Assembly: GCF_003945595.2 (NCBI RefSeq)
Contig: NW_024104368.1
Location: 762,125 to 826,124, forward strand
Reading direction: 5' to 3'
Length of the DNA: 64,000 nucleotides
Source: Pipra filicauda
Taxonomy: Eukaryota; Chordata; Aves; Passeriformes; Pipridae
Shown here: positions 13,493 to 26,083 of the stretch, in pieces
Layout: every line of letters starts with the position of its first letter
How positions within the stretch are numbered: position 1 is the stretch's first letter
Notes under the pieces: generated by a model
The model's database searches: none
Told to the model about the DNA's origin: nothing
Seen by the model: the letters and a program-made list of their open reading frames with translations, nothing else
Position numbers and translations under genes: made by a program

Positions 13493-14074
13493 GTGATGTC
13501 CTGTCTCAAATCAGTGATGAATTTTACTGTTCAGCCAGACAGTTGTTTCATGAGGGTTATGTTCAGCCGACCTTCCTCCCCCTGCTTGCGTGACTCTGCT
13601 CTGGCTCCCAGTCCTCGTGTACTCACTCATGCAAGGAATGCAAAGTGGATGTCACTTGCTGCCATACCGGTAGCTTTGTTCAGCTCCACCAAACCAGACA
13701 TGCTCTATTTAATGATATGCAGCAACTTTTTGTTATTTGGCACAAAATTCGAGCTGATTTTCTTTAGACCCTCTCAGGTGCCCACTGCTTTTTCCAAATG
13801 CAGACCCAATTCCTTTAGGGAACTCCCTTCCTTCTCAATCACAACTGAAACTAACATTGTCTCTAAGCTTCTCTCTGCTTTCAAACACAGTTTCACACTT
13901 TCTGTCTCAATTCTGTTACATGCTTGTCAATCCCATTTGCTCCTCAGTGCAGATAAAACCAGACTGGCTCTGCTTAGAAACAACAGGCTTTTCTGGGAGT
14001 TATACTATTTCCTGAATATTGTTCAGATTTCCTGCAGAATGAATTGGCTGCAGAAGGCACACAGCTATTTTTAA
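13493..14074 (+). other. Longest open frame of the window (193 codons), coding status doubtful
   Basis: The frame starts M-M-S-C-L-K-S-V and is rich in S, L, F and P. It shows no signal peptide, membrane segment or motif I recognise. The plus strand is pyrimidine-rich here (the minus strand reads as G/A-rich), which removes stop codons because all three contain purines. There is no promoter or poly(A) evidence, and the start has no clear Kozak context (TTAAGTGATGTCC for the second ATG). An unannotated single-exon gene or a decayed element is possible but unlikely. Confidence 0.12.
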
Positions 14075-14623
14075 ATCTGCTTTTTTCTCCCCACTTCTCA
14101 TCTGTCCCAGATTAAAACTCAAAGGGATTTAGAATAGATGCTCCCAACTCATCATCACAGTCCCTCATACATTAATACCTCGGGTCATCTCTATCAAGAG
14201 CTTGAAATGTTCCAGGTTGCATAGCACAAGTTTAACTTCAATCTCTTAAAAACTTCTCCACCTGAATTTCTAAATATATTAACTCTGTTTCTCCTTGTAA
14301 ATCTAAAATTTCTCAGATGCAGAGTGCGAATCATCCCATTGGGAACAGAGCTCTCAAAGTTTTCTGAAAGAAACCAGGTCCTCTGAGATTGGGATTCATC
14401 AAGCAGATCATCAGTAAAGGAGTCTGTAAGGTATTTGGTTCCTCCAGGCTTGTTAAGAGCATGGGTGCAACACAGGACTGGATGATGTGGTTAGCATCCC
14501 TCTTAGTGAAGAAAATGTGTTACTTCTTCAGTACCTTAACGGGCTCCAACTCACACCTAGAGATAAATCTCTGAATAAACCCAAAGTCCAGAAAAATACC
14601 CCCAACATGAAATTTACCCAGGT

Positions 14624-14690
14624 GTGTACATGAGACAGCATGTGTGTGCAAGCGTGTGTGTATGTACAGTACACGTGAGGGTGGCTGGGT
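14624..14690. repeat. Degenerate TG/CA-rich tract
   Basis: An interrupted alternating purine-pyrimidine stretch (GTGTGTGCAAGCGTGTGTGT, then ATGTACAGTACACGTG). It creates short C/V/H-rich open frames on both strands, which are compositional artefacts. Such alternating tracts can favour Z-DNA. Confidence 0.7.
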
Positions 14691-15918
14691 ATGGCATGAC
14701 TGTGCCTGACTGTGCACAGGAGTGTGTGCAGGAGTGCAGTCCAGTGAGTGAATGTAGCTGTTCTGGACAAGCAAGATGTACTGAAGGGGATGAAGAAGTG
14801 GAAGGAAACTTCTGTGCAGTGAGCAGAAAGACTTAGAAACTGATTTCTCTATGCTTTTCCTCTGTGTAAGCACTCAAAATGGGTACCAGCATGTGCCTGG
14901 ACTAAAGTGCTTGTTCTGCGGGATGCTGGAGAGCCAGAGGACTTTGATAACCAAGCAGAAGTGCTAATATACTAACCCAGGAGAAAGGTATCTTAAACTT
15001 TAAGCCTTCTTTACCTTACTGGAGGTGACATGCAGGTGTCGGGATGACTTACATATCACTAGGTTACCCAACAGCTCCTTATTGTCATTAGTAAAGAAAG
15101 ACGGAACAGGTGAATCCAACAGAGAGCAATGGAGAAGCCAACATTGGGATTTCTTGCTTGTACCTGTAGGAAAGACGAGAAAGGAGACCATGGTGAATGA
15201 CACACCACAGGTTAGTACATGAAATTAGATGCCACGCAGATTAACTCACTCCACAATAGGGCTATAGCCTCAGGGACACATCTGGAGCACCAAGAAGCCT
15301 CTTAACTGCATGAGGCCAAGGTAGAAGGAGGCATGAAAAGGCTGGTACCTGGCCTAGCTGAAGGGCAAGACCAAGTTGAGACAGGGCACAGACTCAGTGG
15401 GATCAGCTACCAAGGAAAATGCAGTTCTTGAAGTTTTTTATCCTGGATCTTTACTCTGCCTCTCTTGATTCTCAGCCATGATAGCAGCTAAATGAGCCCA
15501 AAATCACACATTGTACTCATGACAGACCAAGGCAGCTCTAGGGGAGCAGGGGGCCCTGCCTTGGCTGCATGAGAGAGGAAGAGTCTCATGGAAACAGAAC
15601 ATTTGGCTTTTCCCAAGATAAAGTGCGGCCAAAATGATACTGCAAGAGTTTATCTTAGCAGTATGATGTCAAAAATCCAGTTTTACACAACTGAAATTGT
15701 TTGAGTCAAACAGGGCAGGGAGTTATACCCAAAAAACAGTATGGAGAGGAAGAGAGGGAAGGTATTAATTCCACAAGTGAAATACTGTCTTTCCCTTTTT
15801 TTTAGATACAGGTGTTCAACTTCTTGTTTTGGAGGAAAATTTCTTTTTTAAAATTGAAATAGTTAAAAAGCAAAAGCATAAAAAAATAGAACAAATGAAA
15901 TGTTTAGGTCAATATAAT

Positions 15919-15940
15919 TTTTTTCTTTTTTTTTTTTTTT
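15919..15940. repeat. T-tract
   Basis: A near-continuous run of T with one C, followed by CCCC. On the minus strand it is an A-tract, but no AATAAA lies just upstream on that strand, so a retroposed mRNA tail is not supported. Confidence 0.8.
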
Positions 15941-16731
15941 CCCCTCTGTTCTCCTAAAAGAACTAAACAAAATGTCTGGAACAATCATGTTGACTGCTGA
16001 ACCAAAAATCTATTTTCCCAACAGCTCTTCCCTGGCTCACAATCCATTAACACTTCCCAGGGCCAGGTATTACAAGAGCTGGCTAGAGTTTAGTTAGAGG
16101 GACGAGACTGAGGGTATTAGACAATGCTACCTCTTATTTGTCTTTACAGTAAGCATTTTTAACTGGAGTCTGGCAATATAAACAGCTCTTAAACCAAGGG
16201 TTTCTTCAATTTCTCTGCTAATAATACTTTTTATACTGCCATCTAGCATAAATTATGAAAGTCAGGTCTCTCCCCAGAATGTGGATCTTTTTAATTCCAC
16301 ATTTTTAATTCCAGAGATAGGGAGAAATGCCCTGAAATACTTCAAGGATACATCCTTTGGGGAATATCTGGATGCTCCCCCATATTTTAGAGATGATCAA
16401 TATTTTACCCAAGCATGAAAGAAGAGCTTTTTGCTAGATTTCTTGGTTGCTGCAAATTACTCACCTGCTTTATTACTGAGTGCTGTGTGTTTAGGCACTG
16501 GAGGAGCTCTTGGGAATGGCTTCGAGCTCCATGCCTGAACAATACTTGGCAGAAGGTGAAAAAGGCCCTCTGGCTCTACCTCACATTTATGTCACTGAAG
16601 CATAAGCACCTTTCTAGAAGTTTAGTGCCTGGACATCACTGACTGCCCACCTTAAAATTCCAGTAGCTACAAATTGTGGTCATGCTGTCCACCCAGCACA
16701 TGAACTCTGTTTTCCCAACTTTGGATGACTT

Positions 16732-16840
16732 TCCTATGGGACCTGGGGCAAATTACATGCTGTCTCCATAGTTCAGCTTCCTACGTGTAAAACAGACATA
16801 ACTTACAACTGTCTTTTCATTAGTAGTTTCTTGTGAGCAA
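16732..16840 (+). repeat. MIR-type SINE fragment
   Basis: This matches the middle and 3' half of the ancient tRNA-derived MIR SINE in sense orientation. GGGACCTGGGGCAAATTACA corresponds to the MIR 'gtgaccttgggcaagttac' core. It is followed by a decayed 'cctcagtttcctcatctgtaaaatggg' segment, seen here as TTCAGCTTCCTACGTGTAAA and ACAGACATAA. The copy is strongly diverged, as expected for a family that was active before or around the amniote radiation. Boundaries are approximate, and the 5' tRNA-like head is not visible. Confidence 0.7.
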
Positions 16841-17198
16841 GGGCTATCCCTACACTATCTCTTTATGCTTCACCTTATGCAGAACTGAGTCATAAAAATG
16901 AACACCTGGGTCCAAACAAAAGACAAAAGCAACACACTACACAAGGAACAAATGAATGTAAATAAAGATTAAGTACTACTGATGTAAGGAGGCATGCTGG
17001 TACTGGAGCTGCAGGATACACAGCTAAAATTGAGTTTCTTTTATTTTCTCCTCCATTCCCAAATAGAGTTTAATTCCTCTCCAACACATTTATGCAAGAC
17101 ATTTTTTAGAGGGTGCATTTCTCCTGAATGCTGTGTCACACACATCAGTCTTTGTTCAATGTCAGGATTTTGTTTGATGTCTTTGTCTTGAGCAAACA

Positions 17199-17272
17199 AA
17201 GGTAAATGGGAAAGAGAAAACTGCACTAGAAAAGAGTACAAAGGTAAACGGGAAAGAGAAAACATGCACTAA
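17199..17272. repeat. 42-bp tandem duplication
   Basis: AAGGTAAATGGGAAAGAGAA, continuing AACTGCACTA, starts at 17199. It is repeated from 17241 as AAGGTAAACGGGAAAGAGAA, continuing AACATGCACTA. One substitution and a small indel separate the copies. The period is 42 bp. Confidence 0.85.
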
Positions 17273-17689
17273 ACTAGAAACTGCTGAGTCTTCTGTATAA
17301 ATGTTTCCATTTGCTCCCCAAGTCGGCTATGTATTTCCTCTATTTAATCTTTTATAACTATATAAACACTCCAATGAATCCAACTGCCTCTCACATTTCT
17401 AAATGAAAAAAAGAAAGTCAAAATGTGGTAGACACCATAATGTTCAGGTGGTGCCAGTTTTGGGAGACTAAACCATACATGGAGCTTGTAAATTATGGAA
17501 TGAGTAAATTAAATGCAAATACAGAGTATTTTTTTCCTGGTAAGAACCACAGTTTTAAAATCTCTAGCTCCTTTCCATGAAATGTTGCATCATTACAAAG
17601 TGGTAAACAATTGGTCCCATTAGACTACATATATAGACTAGAATGAACTGATAAAATGGTGATGGGAATGAAAAATTAGTGGTTTGCAC

Positions 17690-17790
17690 AATGGGAACTG
17701 AGGTTATGAGACTATCTAATCTCCCCAAGCCTAAAATAGTAATTTATGACAGAGCTAGGACTTGAACTCAGCCCTTCAATATCTTAATGC
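17690..17790 (-). repeat. MIR-type SINE fragment, inverted
   Basis: This is an antisense MIR fragment. The order is GGGAACTGAGGTTATGAGAC, then a segment standing for 'aacttgcccaaggtcacacagc' (CTCCCCAAGCC), then GACAGAGCTAGGACTTGAAC plus TCAGCCC. The last corresponds to the antisense MIR core 'ggcagagctgggatttgaaccc'. The spacing and order of the three blocks agree with the consensus. It lies about 900 bp to the right of another MIR fragment in opposite orientation. Confidence 0.7.
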
Positions 17791-18559
17791 AGGTATTTGG
17801 ACCTTCCTTCTGAAGTATGTGGCATATTTTGTAACACTGAACTTCATGACCATTAGAAAATGGGATGAAGGGAAATCCAACAAATGCCAACCTGAAAAGC
17901 ATAGACTTTGAGTGAATTATTGAACACAGGCTACTCTTTCTGATACCAGAAGTAAAATAAGAATCTAATTAACATGGGAAAATGTAAAGGGATTCTGAGC
18001 AAGGTGTAACTGCAACACCTTGTGTAAAAATCAAGGAGAAAAGGCACAGCTGGCAGAGAAAAGGGGATGTGCTGCTGCTTTAAGAGACCAGAAGTTGTTG
18101 GTGGGTTAGTCCTTTTCCTGTATGACGTTCCTCACACTGAGAGGACTCTGAAGTCACCTGAAATCAGTGACTACTGCCCCGTGAAGGCAACGATCTCCTC
18201 TTGACCCTTTCCAGCTGCCCAGCAGTGGCCAGCAGCTCTTGTTACCTGTTCTCCCTGGGGAATAAGAGCTTACTTGATAGCATCTCATAAGGCAGCAAAT
18301 TAAAAGTGACCTGAACAATGGCCTATAGTAGCAGGGAAATGACATTTGCGGCCCTTTTTCCTGCATGTATAAAGAAGATATTCATAAGACCAGGGCAGAG
18401 GCTGAGGTAATGCAGCACAGCTCCACTAAAATCAATAAAATGAAGCCAAATGGGATGGAATGAGGATCTGGTCCTTTGCCAGTGACTTTTCTTTTTGTTC
18501 ATTGGCTTGTAAAACAACTGCAACAAAAGCGGAATACAACCTGAATACAGGTCAGCTGC

Positions 18560-19250
18560 TAAACTAATACAGACTTCCCATAAATGACTGGAAGGATTTA
18601 CAGACATAATCCGTGTACAGCGGAACTCAGCATTGCCATGGAAACAATTACATTCAAGGAACAAAATGCAATTGATACCATCCATTCGGAAGGCATTTAA
18701 AACTTGTTATGCACTTAAAGTACAAGGAAATTAGTTTGCTAATTAACACAGTGTTCCCAGCCATTTTGTTTCCTTAATGGTGAGAGTGGTATTTGCTGCT
18801 TTGCTTTCGCTCCTAATGTTCCCTCCAACAAATACTTAGCTTAAATACAATATTTCAACATTTGTTTCAAGTCACGTAATAAAAGCTCAAACCGCAACTA
18901 GTCTTTATCCTTTCTTTTTCAGCCAATGCCTCCAATAGATCCTTTTTAATCTCCCCTAATGTCTCTAATGTAATGAATCCTATATATAATGACATTATAA
19001 TGGTTAGAAAGTGCTTAGGCAAGCCTTCCCAAAAGAAATAGACTTCAGACTCTTTAAACAAAAAGCTAAAACAATAACAAACACCCCTCTAATAAAAACA
19101 CCTTTTAATTGACTGCAGTTCTTAGGGCACTGCTTAATTGTGAATTATGATTTCTTATATCCCAGCTCTGGTTTTGCATGAAGTCAGTCACTAATTTCCC
19201 CAAGTTTGCAACAGAAGAGCAGTTTCATGACCCCAAACGACACCTGGCAC
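18560..19250. promoter_or_regulatory. Motif-dense noncoding block, possible conserved element
   Basis: This repeat-free stretch is packed with homeodomain-type cores (GCTAATTAAC, TTAATTGACTG, CTTAATTGTG), an RFX-like X-box (18632) and ATTGT-type SOX words. It has no credible open frame. This texture is typical of conserved noncoding enhancers in vertebrate gene deserts. Conservation cannot be judged from one sequence, so the call is inference. Confidence 0.25.
18632..18645 (+). promoter_or_regulatory. RFX X-box-like motif
   Basis: ATTGCCATGGAAAC agrees with the RFX X-box consensus (GTTGCCATGGAAAC) at 13 of 14 positions. It lies in a compact stretch rich in homeodomain-type TAATTA/TTAATT words and without repeats (about 18560-19250). 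RFX factors act in ciliogenesis and MHC class II genes. Nothing nearby indicates which target would be regulated. Confidence 0.4.
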
Positions 19251-19663
19251 TTAGAAATGCAATGCTGGGTGCATGTTAATAGAAAAAATTCTCTTCTTTA
19301 TGACAATTTTATCATAAGCCTCCAGAAATGACAGGATATAGGAGAGATTAACGATGCGGATGGTACTCCTTAGTGCCTCCAAGAAAAGGGTCTTTTCTGT
19401 ATTACACTTGCAAAATTCCTGCATAGCCAGTGAAAATACTTCAGGCCATGTAAATTCAGTAACATCTGTAGCTCTCCAGATCTTGTTTCATTTCACTATC
19501 TAAAAGGGTCATGCAGTTGCTTAACTGTTTCCTTTAGCCACTGGACAGAGATGAAACTCCAGAGAGCAATTCAGACCTCAGCTGGGCTCATTTGCTTTCT
19601 GGAGGTTCTTCTGTCTCTGTCACCTACAGTGTGACCGGCACATGATTATCTCCTGTAGCGGGG

Positions 19664-19765
19664 GTAATTCCAACCCTGAGGACCCCATTGGTGGAATAAA
19701 TAATATTGAGTCCCCTTTATTTTGTGAGAAACTGAGGCACTGAGAGATGCTGTGGTCTGACTCTT
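19664..19765 (-). repeat. MIR-type SINE fragment, inverted
   Basis: This antisense MIR copy shows the recognisable 'attattatccccattttacagatgagaaactgaggcacagagag' core. Here it appears as AATAATATTGAGTCCCCTTT, ATTTTGTGAGAAACTGAGGC, then ACTGAGAGATG. The left part (AATTCCAACCCTGAGGACCC) fits the 'cctcacaacaaccctatgaggt' segment of the antisense consensus. It is degenerate but co-linear over about 100 bases. It overlaps a 77-codon minus-strand open frame, which I do not regard as a gene. Confidence 0.65.
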
Positions 19766-22700
19766 TTTTACTAAGCAAAGTAAAAGAAGTACATGTTTTC
19801 AAATCTCTCATTTCAGTGTGTTCTGCAGGAATATAAGACCTGCTACCACTCATTCACATACAAATACTGATTTAGGCACCAGCTGAAATGAAAACAAGTC
19901 CCAAACTACTTTTATTTTTTCTTTTTCAGACTGCCACGTCCCATCCGGGGTGGAACAGTCTGCAAGAGCTTTTTAATCTCTGTGCAAAGCAACTGTATGT
20001 TTCATTTCTTTCTTTCTTGTCTCAGAGCTGCTGTCTGAGTGAGCATAAACCACTTCCAAGCTTCTCTCAATTCATTCACTGGTGAGCTGGAGACAGCTGC
20101 ATTAGCCACACTGCCAATAAGAGCACACTTAGGGAGAAAAGCACCCTTCAATTCTAAATACTGTAGACAGCCTGTAAGAACAACACACCTCCTAGCTAAA
20201 ATCGTGTCCCAGTGCCCATTTTCAGGGAAAGAAGCATTGCCATGCGTCACCAAATACACCATTTCCAGCTATACTACTGGCCCCAATATTTGGCTGGAGT
20301 TGAATAAAACCCTCAGGTGTTCCCAAAAGTATAATTTGCATGATGGAATCTAAAACCCATGTTCAAAGTTAAACCTACACCTCAGAGTTTTTCTGGACTG
20401 AGATTTTGGTGCTTAGACCTCTAAAGCAGTCTTTTGGCAATTCCCAAACCAATTTAAGCTAGTAGCTTCTAGAAAATGAGCCAAAATAAAAAACAAAGCA
20501 ACAACCAACATAAAAAAGAAAAGCCCACTTGGTGCACTTTGCTGTATCACAAGGCCATAATAATCAAGGTAGTTTTCAGGCTTATGCTAAAAGACATAAA
20601 AGCAAATCAAACTCCTGACCTGCAGAAAATCCCCTTTTGAGAAGAACTGTTTGCAGAATCAGGACTCAAGGCTAAAGAAATTCAGCTATTCAGTCTTAAA
20701 ATTGTAAGCCTTTGAATAGTAAAGCAGTCTTGCTATGTCTAATCACAAGATTACAGGTTGGAAACTCAGCACTGTACATGTGATTCTGCCTTGAAGTGTC
20801 AGAAAAGGTGGATGGGAAGTAGTTTAATAGTTTTCTTTTTACCCTGTCCAGACTGCAGAGAAAGACAAAGATGACCTCCCACTAATTGCTTTCAGAGAAC
20901 AGAGGAAAATGTATAACCCCTCTAAAAAAATTCTCATTGCCTGATTCATTTTGAATGTTAGAGAAAATTAAGCTCAGAAAGCCACTTGTTGGCTGTACAT
21001 GGTTAATGACTGTATAATGACTATCAGTTCTTCACTACGTCTTGGCTGTGCTGGGTGGTCCCAAAGTTACTCCAAGATCCTGATAGCATCATTTCCTACA
21101 TGGGACATTAAGTGCAGTTTTCTATCCATTACATCCCTAAAAAAAAACCAAAACAGAAAAAAAAATTCCAAGCTGAACCACCACCACCTCGACCCCTCCA
21201 ATTAGCTCAATAATTGTAATTCCTGCCATATTGCCTCTTCTTTTGCTGAGATCCTGTTCTTTGAAAGACAAAATTTGAGCTAATCATAAGAAATTATTAT
21301 TAATGATCCTATAACTCTACCTCCACATAAAAAATCCTTGAAGAAGACTAGAGCATATTTACAATATATTCTTTCTGTCTTTGGGAGGCAAATACTTCTC
21401 AGAGGTAACTTAATCACCAGTTACCCATAAAGTTGGTGTCAAGCATTGCCATTCAGTTTAATTTGCTTCCTGACAAAGAGTGCCTTCCTGGGGATATCAA
21501 TATGCAACATAGGAAACAGTTTGTGAAACTAGAGGAAGAAAATAGACAGAATGAGAATACATTAAGGTGTTTAACCTGTCTATGAAGTACACACATCATA
21601 ACTGCTCAAGGAAGGCATAAAGCCCAAATGTGGAAGCAGACCAAAAAAAGAAAACAGGTAATACAGGAAAAGGAGGGATGCACTTAATGCCTCAGCAGCT
21701 TGACCTTTACAGTAGAATAACCACAAAGCACACTATCTAGCCTAAGGGAAGAAATAACATGAGCTCTAAGCACAACCCAATACTCTGACCAGAACCCTGA
21801 TGATTCTTACATGCTGGAAGGCTGAAAAGGCCATTACAGGTTAACAAAAAAGTCACAGAAATGTCTACATTTGACCTTGCTCTTGGGCTTACTTGCAGCT
21901 ATAGAGCCTGAATATTTATTTCTGTGTATTCTATAGTCTAGAAGAAAAAAAATATCCTGGCTTCCATCAGTCTTATAAGTGCTGTAGCTCCTCCCAGAAA
22001 GACTGCACTATGGGTTGCTTATTCCATACATCCCTGTGAGGGGCAGCTGCATGACCAACTCAGAGGGAAGAAGACCCATCCAAACTGAGTGCCTTGGTCA
22101 GGAAATTTGCAACAAATCACTAATTCTGGGGATTTCAGTAATACCTTTGTATCATACTACAGGGGCAGGGAAGGGATTCAGGAGCACAGGTTTTTAATAA
22201 TTTCTTCTCTCTCAAGGCAGAATTACTAGGGACTTACACCAGAGTCAGCTCCAACTAGTGTTTTTTTGAAAGTCTGTAAAGAGTGTTCTTTGTTTCTCTG
22301 TAAAGACTAAATTAATGCTAATATGACAAGTCTGTAGCAGCCCTTATTAAAAAGCTTAAAGGAAGCAGTCCTAAACTTCGACAGTGATCAACAGTAGCAT
22401 CAAGAGAAGCTCAGTCATTTCAACTACCTTTCCAGCTGCAATATGGTGCAAAACACACACGTGTGGTGCTTCTTACAGTGTAAGGAAGAAGAATTTTTTG
22501 TTCTACCACATTTAGTATGACAACACCTGTTCTACACTGAGTCAATGGAACAGGAATTCTGAGTTGCACTGAAAAAGCCTGGCTACAGGAACAGGGTGGG
22601 CCCGCTGTGCAAAGGGCACGTGGCTACAGACAGGATATGGAGAGGAGAAGCCAGAAATAGCTGAAGCATAATACTAAAAGCATGTAACCTGCCATCTGCA

Positions 22701-25700
22701 TAGTTGGGGATAGGACTCTAACGGGTGGTGAGTATTCTGCTCCCTTGTCATCAATTTTTAAGAATAGAAATTTTCAATACAAAAAAACAGCTGGGAAAGG
22801 TTTACCTCAATTTCAAGACGTGAAGAGATCAAGTTGAAACCTATAGAGAACACATTCAGAGTCTGTAGCCTTCTGGAGCTGCAGGAAGCAGTCTGCCTGA
22901 TGTCAGGCTTTCTGTGGAACAACTGGACATGCAGGATAGTTTTTTATCTAAAGATCAGGTGCTGAGCCTCAGGTATCCAACTAGGCTCCCTCTAAAGTCG
23001 TTGAAGAAACAAGACAGGGGCATCCCACATCCTCAAATTGTTGCTACACCTGTATAATGATGGATCAGCACAATTTTCAAGGCACCAAAGTGACTTGCAA
23101 GCCTCAGTATCAGGGGAAGGTGTAACATCCCACATCTTACAAGATGCTTCATAAAACAGCTCTCAAAGTAACAATTTTTGTCCTAGCTGGAGTCTGGCCA
23201 GCTTGATGTCCTCCATGTAGCAGGGAGTCCAAGGGCAGAGTGTCCTCTCCCAGCTAGCTGGTGAATTAATTGTTCTACAGAGAGAAAGTAGCATTTATTT
23301 CCTGAGGTATCCTAGGCTATCATTGCATTCCCATAATCTCAGCATTCATACAATCATAGAGCTTTGCAGAAAAATGACAATAGTGGATTAAATACAGGTC
23401 TGTCATCTGTATGTTTTGCTTGCCACCTATTACTGCTTTTTCTTTTACTGAAAAAAGAAGTCATCTTTACAATGAAATTTCCAGAATAAGTAGAAAAGTC
23501 TCACAATGATATTTTTTATTAACAGTTTCAAGATGTAATAGGAGTAAAATTTTTTCAGCATTAAAGGTGCAGAATACTTCATTCAGGAGCAGGCTGAATG
23601 GCAGGAAACACATGATGAGATGCAAAGTCTGAGACTATTTAAAGTTAGAAGATGTCTAGTTATTACAATTATAAAGTTGGAGACAGCAAGATGGCAATGG
23701 ACAACTCAGCTTAAGTGGACACCATCTGTTACCACCCACATTCTGTGGTTAAAAAGTCATCCTGATCTGTCAGGGTATTGCTGAACTAAAGCACATCTGG
23801 CTCTTGAATAGCTCTTGAGTATTTGAAAATAACCATTTTTGATATTATTAGCTATTGATTGCTCCTTTCCAGAAAGCAGTTTGATATCTCAAGGCACATC
23901 GCACCTACTGAATTAATATTTTAACTTGCTTAAATTCAATTACAGCCTCTTTACACAGGGGAGAGGCACTTTCCTGGCCTTGTATAGCAAGCTCATGGAA
24001 GTCGTCTATACACAAGATTACAACAGTGTTCGCTCAGCCACAGCGTCCTCCTTCTCTTTATCTATTTCTTTGAAAGACATCTATTCTATGAACCCTAATA
24101 TTCATTCTTAACATATAATTTCAGTTTTCTTTTTTAATCATTTTTGTAAGTAATAGAGAGACATGTTTACAAACTGAAATGCACAAAACAAGCCACGGTT
24201 AAAGGATTAAAAGCTATCAAATATACAAAACTAAAGAAGAAATCTTGGGATTTAGGTCTCATTCCTGATGTTGAGACAGTGTGTTTGGCAACAGAAATTG
24301 CCCCTTCCTTCCTGCAGTAATTCTTGTTTCTCTATCAGAAGCAGAATAAAATAAAATATCATGACAGTCCCTTCACATTTCTAGGAACATTAACTTGACA
24401 TCTGGCCTTGGTTTAGGACTATCCTTGGCTGTACCCCTTTACCAAGTTTTTGTTTACTTGAATGTTCTTGAAACTCCTGCGCTGATTTCTGTCTTTTCTT
24501 CCATGAGATGCAATATGACCATGAACACAGTCCATTGATATTTAAAGATCTTTCTCTCTCCTCATCATTTATTACTTGTTAGGTGAAAAAATATATTATT
24601 TGTTCTGCAAAGTAATGAATCCTTCACACTCCTGTAAAATAAGACAAGAGCTTCAGTAATACTTCTGACTGTTCCCTAAATTACACACTACCAGAACCCA
24701 TCCTTTATTCCTCTTCACATTAATCATCCAGCTGATGACCAAACACACGCTGTAGAGCAACCAACAGTTATGTATCACCTCTCTGCAAGGTGTCTGCAGT
24801 TATGTATCACCTCTCTGCAGCTTGGATCAGCCCTCAGCATTAGATCACAAGTAGCTTCTGATAAAAGAAAATTAAAACCTACTGCAATGTTTAGCCCTAC
24901 AAATGATACAAACACTCTCTACCACCTTTAGCTTCACCGCAGCAAACTTTGGCTTTCAAAGCAGTGTTGAGATACTTTCATTCAACACTCGCTACTTGGA
25001 ACTATTCAAATTATCATAAGACCCTGACAATCTATATACATGTCTCTCTCAAAAACACTGCCTCTGGTTCAACAAGCCTTGTAAAGGATAGTCTGTCTCT
25101 GCGTCTTTTCTGTATCTTGGGCTGGGCTCTGGTGGGATCAGCTCTGCGTGGGCACAGTAAGTCCCCTCCCAAAGCAGCCCTTGCTAGTGCTGTAGCATAA
25201 TAAGCCCAGTGGCTGCTGTACAAGGAAACAAATATTTTAGCAGTGCTTTTATTTAATTGGCTCAGAATAGCATAAACAGTCTGTAGGAACATATTTCAGG
25301 GTAAAGTTAGCAAAATCTTTAGGCAAACTATAGCCAACAAGGGAGGAGCACAGCCCAGTATCTTTGAATTGAGTGGGATAAAGTACTAGGTTAGGGCACC
25401 AAATCTCTGTTTTGCATTTCAGCCCTGTCCTCTACAGGATAAGGTGTGGGGAACAAAATTTGCCCCCTGCTAACCCATGCTGCTCAGGGCTGCAGAGGCA
25501 ACCGCTTTTGTGCATCTCTGTCCTGTCTCCACATCAAAGAGGAGTTGTTTGTGGACTGAGAGGAACACAGGGAAGGGCAATTATCACACCCAAGGGAGTA
25601 TAATGAAATATAATCCCTTTTCCTCTGATATCTAGGGACAAAGGAATCAGGAACAATGAAGAGAAAAAACCACCTCCATTAATGCACACCTCAAAGATAC

Positions 25701-26059
25701 CTGTAAGCTGCACTTGCATCTAGAGAGGATAAACTAGACCTGCAATCTCTTCTAAGCAGAGAAGGTCCCTGTGGAGCTATTTCTTTTGTACTCTAAGTAG
25801 GTATCTATGGGGGTGAACCACTCTTTCATGCCTAAATGTTTCTGTATTATTATTTTGCAACAGTATTGCCAGGGCTACCTTATTATTGTTCCTGAATTCT
25901 TCCTTTCTCTCCTGGAATATTCCTCTGGGCAAGCTGTGGCTAGCTTTGGACTTTTACAGAAGGCAGTCAGAGGCAGAAGAGATAAAAATCCAGTTAACTT
26001 AACAGGCAGTAAAGTGTAACATTGAAAAACAAGCCTTAAGGAACGCAACAGTTAAGCCA
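19766..26059. other. No gene seen; unique AT-rich DNA
   Basis: Apart from the duplication at 24765 and a short CACACGTGTG palindrome with an E-box at 22456-22465, no structure stands out. Open frames are 104 codons or shorter. Confidence 0.7.
24765..24820. repeat. 32-bp tandem duplication
   Basis: CAGTTATGTATCACCTCTCT plus GCA occurs at 24765 and again at 24797. The unit is 32 bp and the second copy is incomplete. The shared 23 bases are identical, so the duplication is probably recent. No coding frame is involved. Confidence 0.9.
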
Positions 26060-26083
26060 GCAGAAAACAGCACTGTTTTCTGC
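26060..26083. repeat. Perfect 11-bp inverted repeat, 2-nt spacer
   Basis: GCAGAAAACAG, then CA, then CTGTTTTCTGC. As DNA this is a near-continuous palindrome. As RNA the 2-nt loop would force one or two pairs to open. Confidence 0.9.

Larger units (their letters stand above)
14075..16731. other. No gene seen
   Basis: Contains the TG-rich tract (14624) and the T-tract (15919). Overlapping open frames around 14520-14873 arise from the CA/TG composition. Confidence 0.7.

Noticed and set aside
23345..23365. CR1-like AATCATAGAG word
   Set aside because: Isolated short match without any adjoining CR1 sequence.
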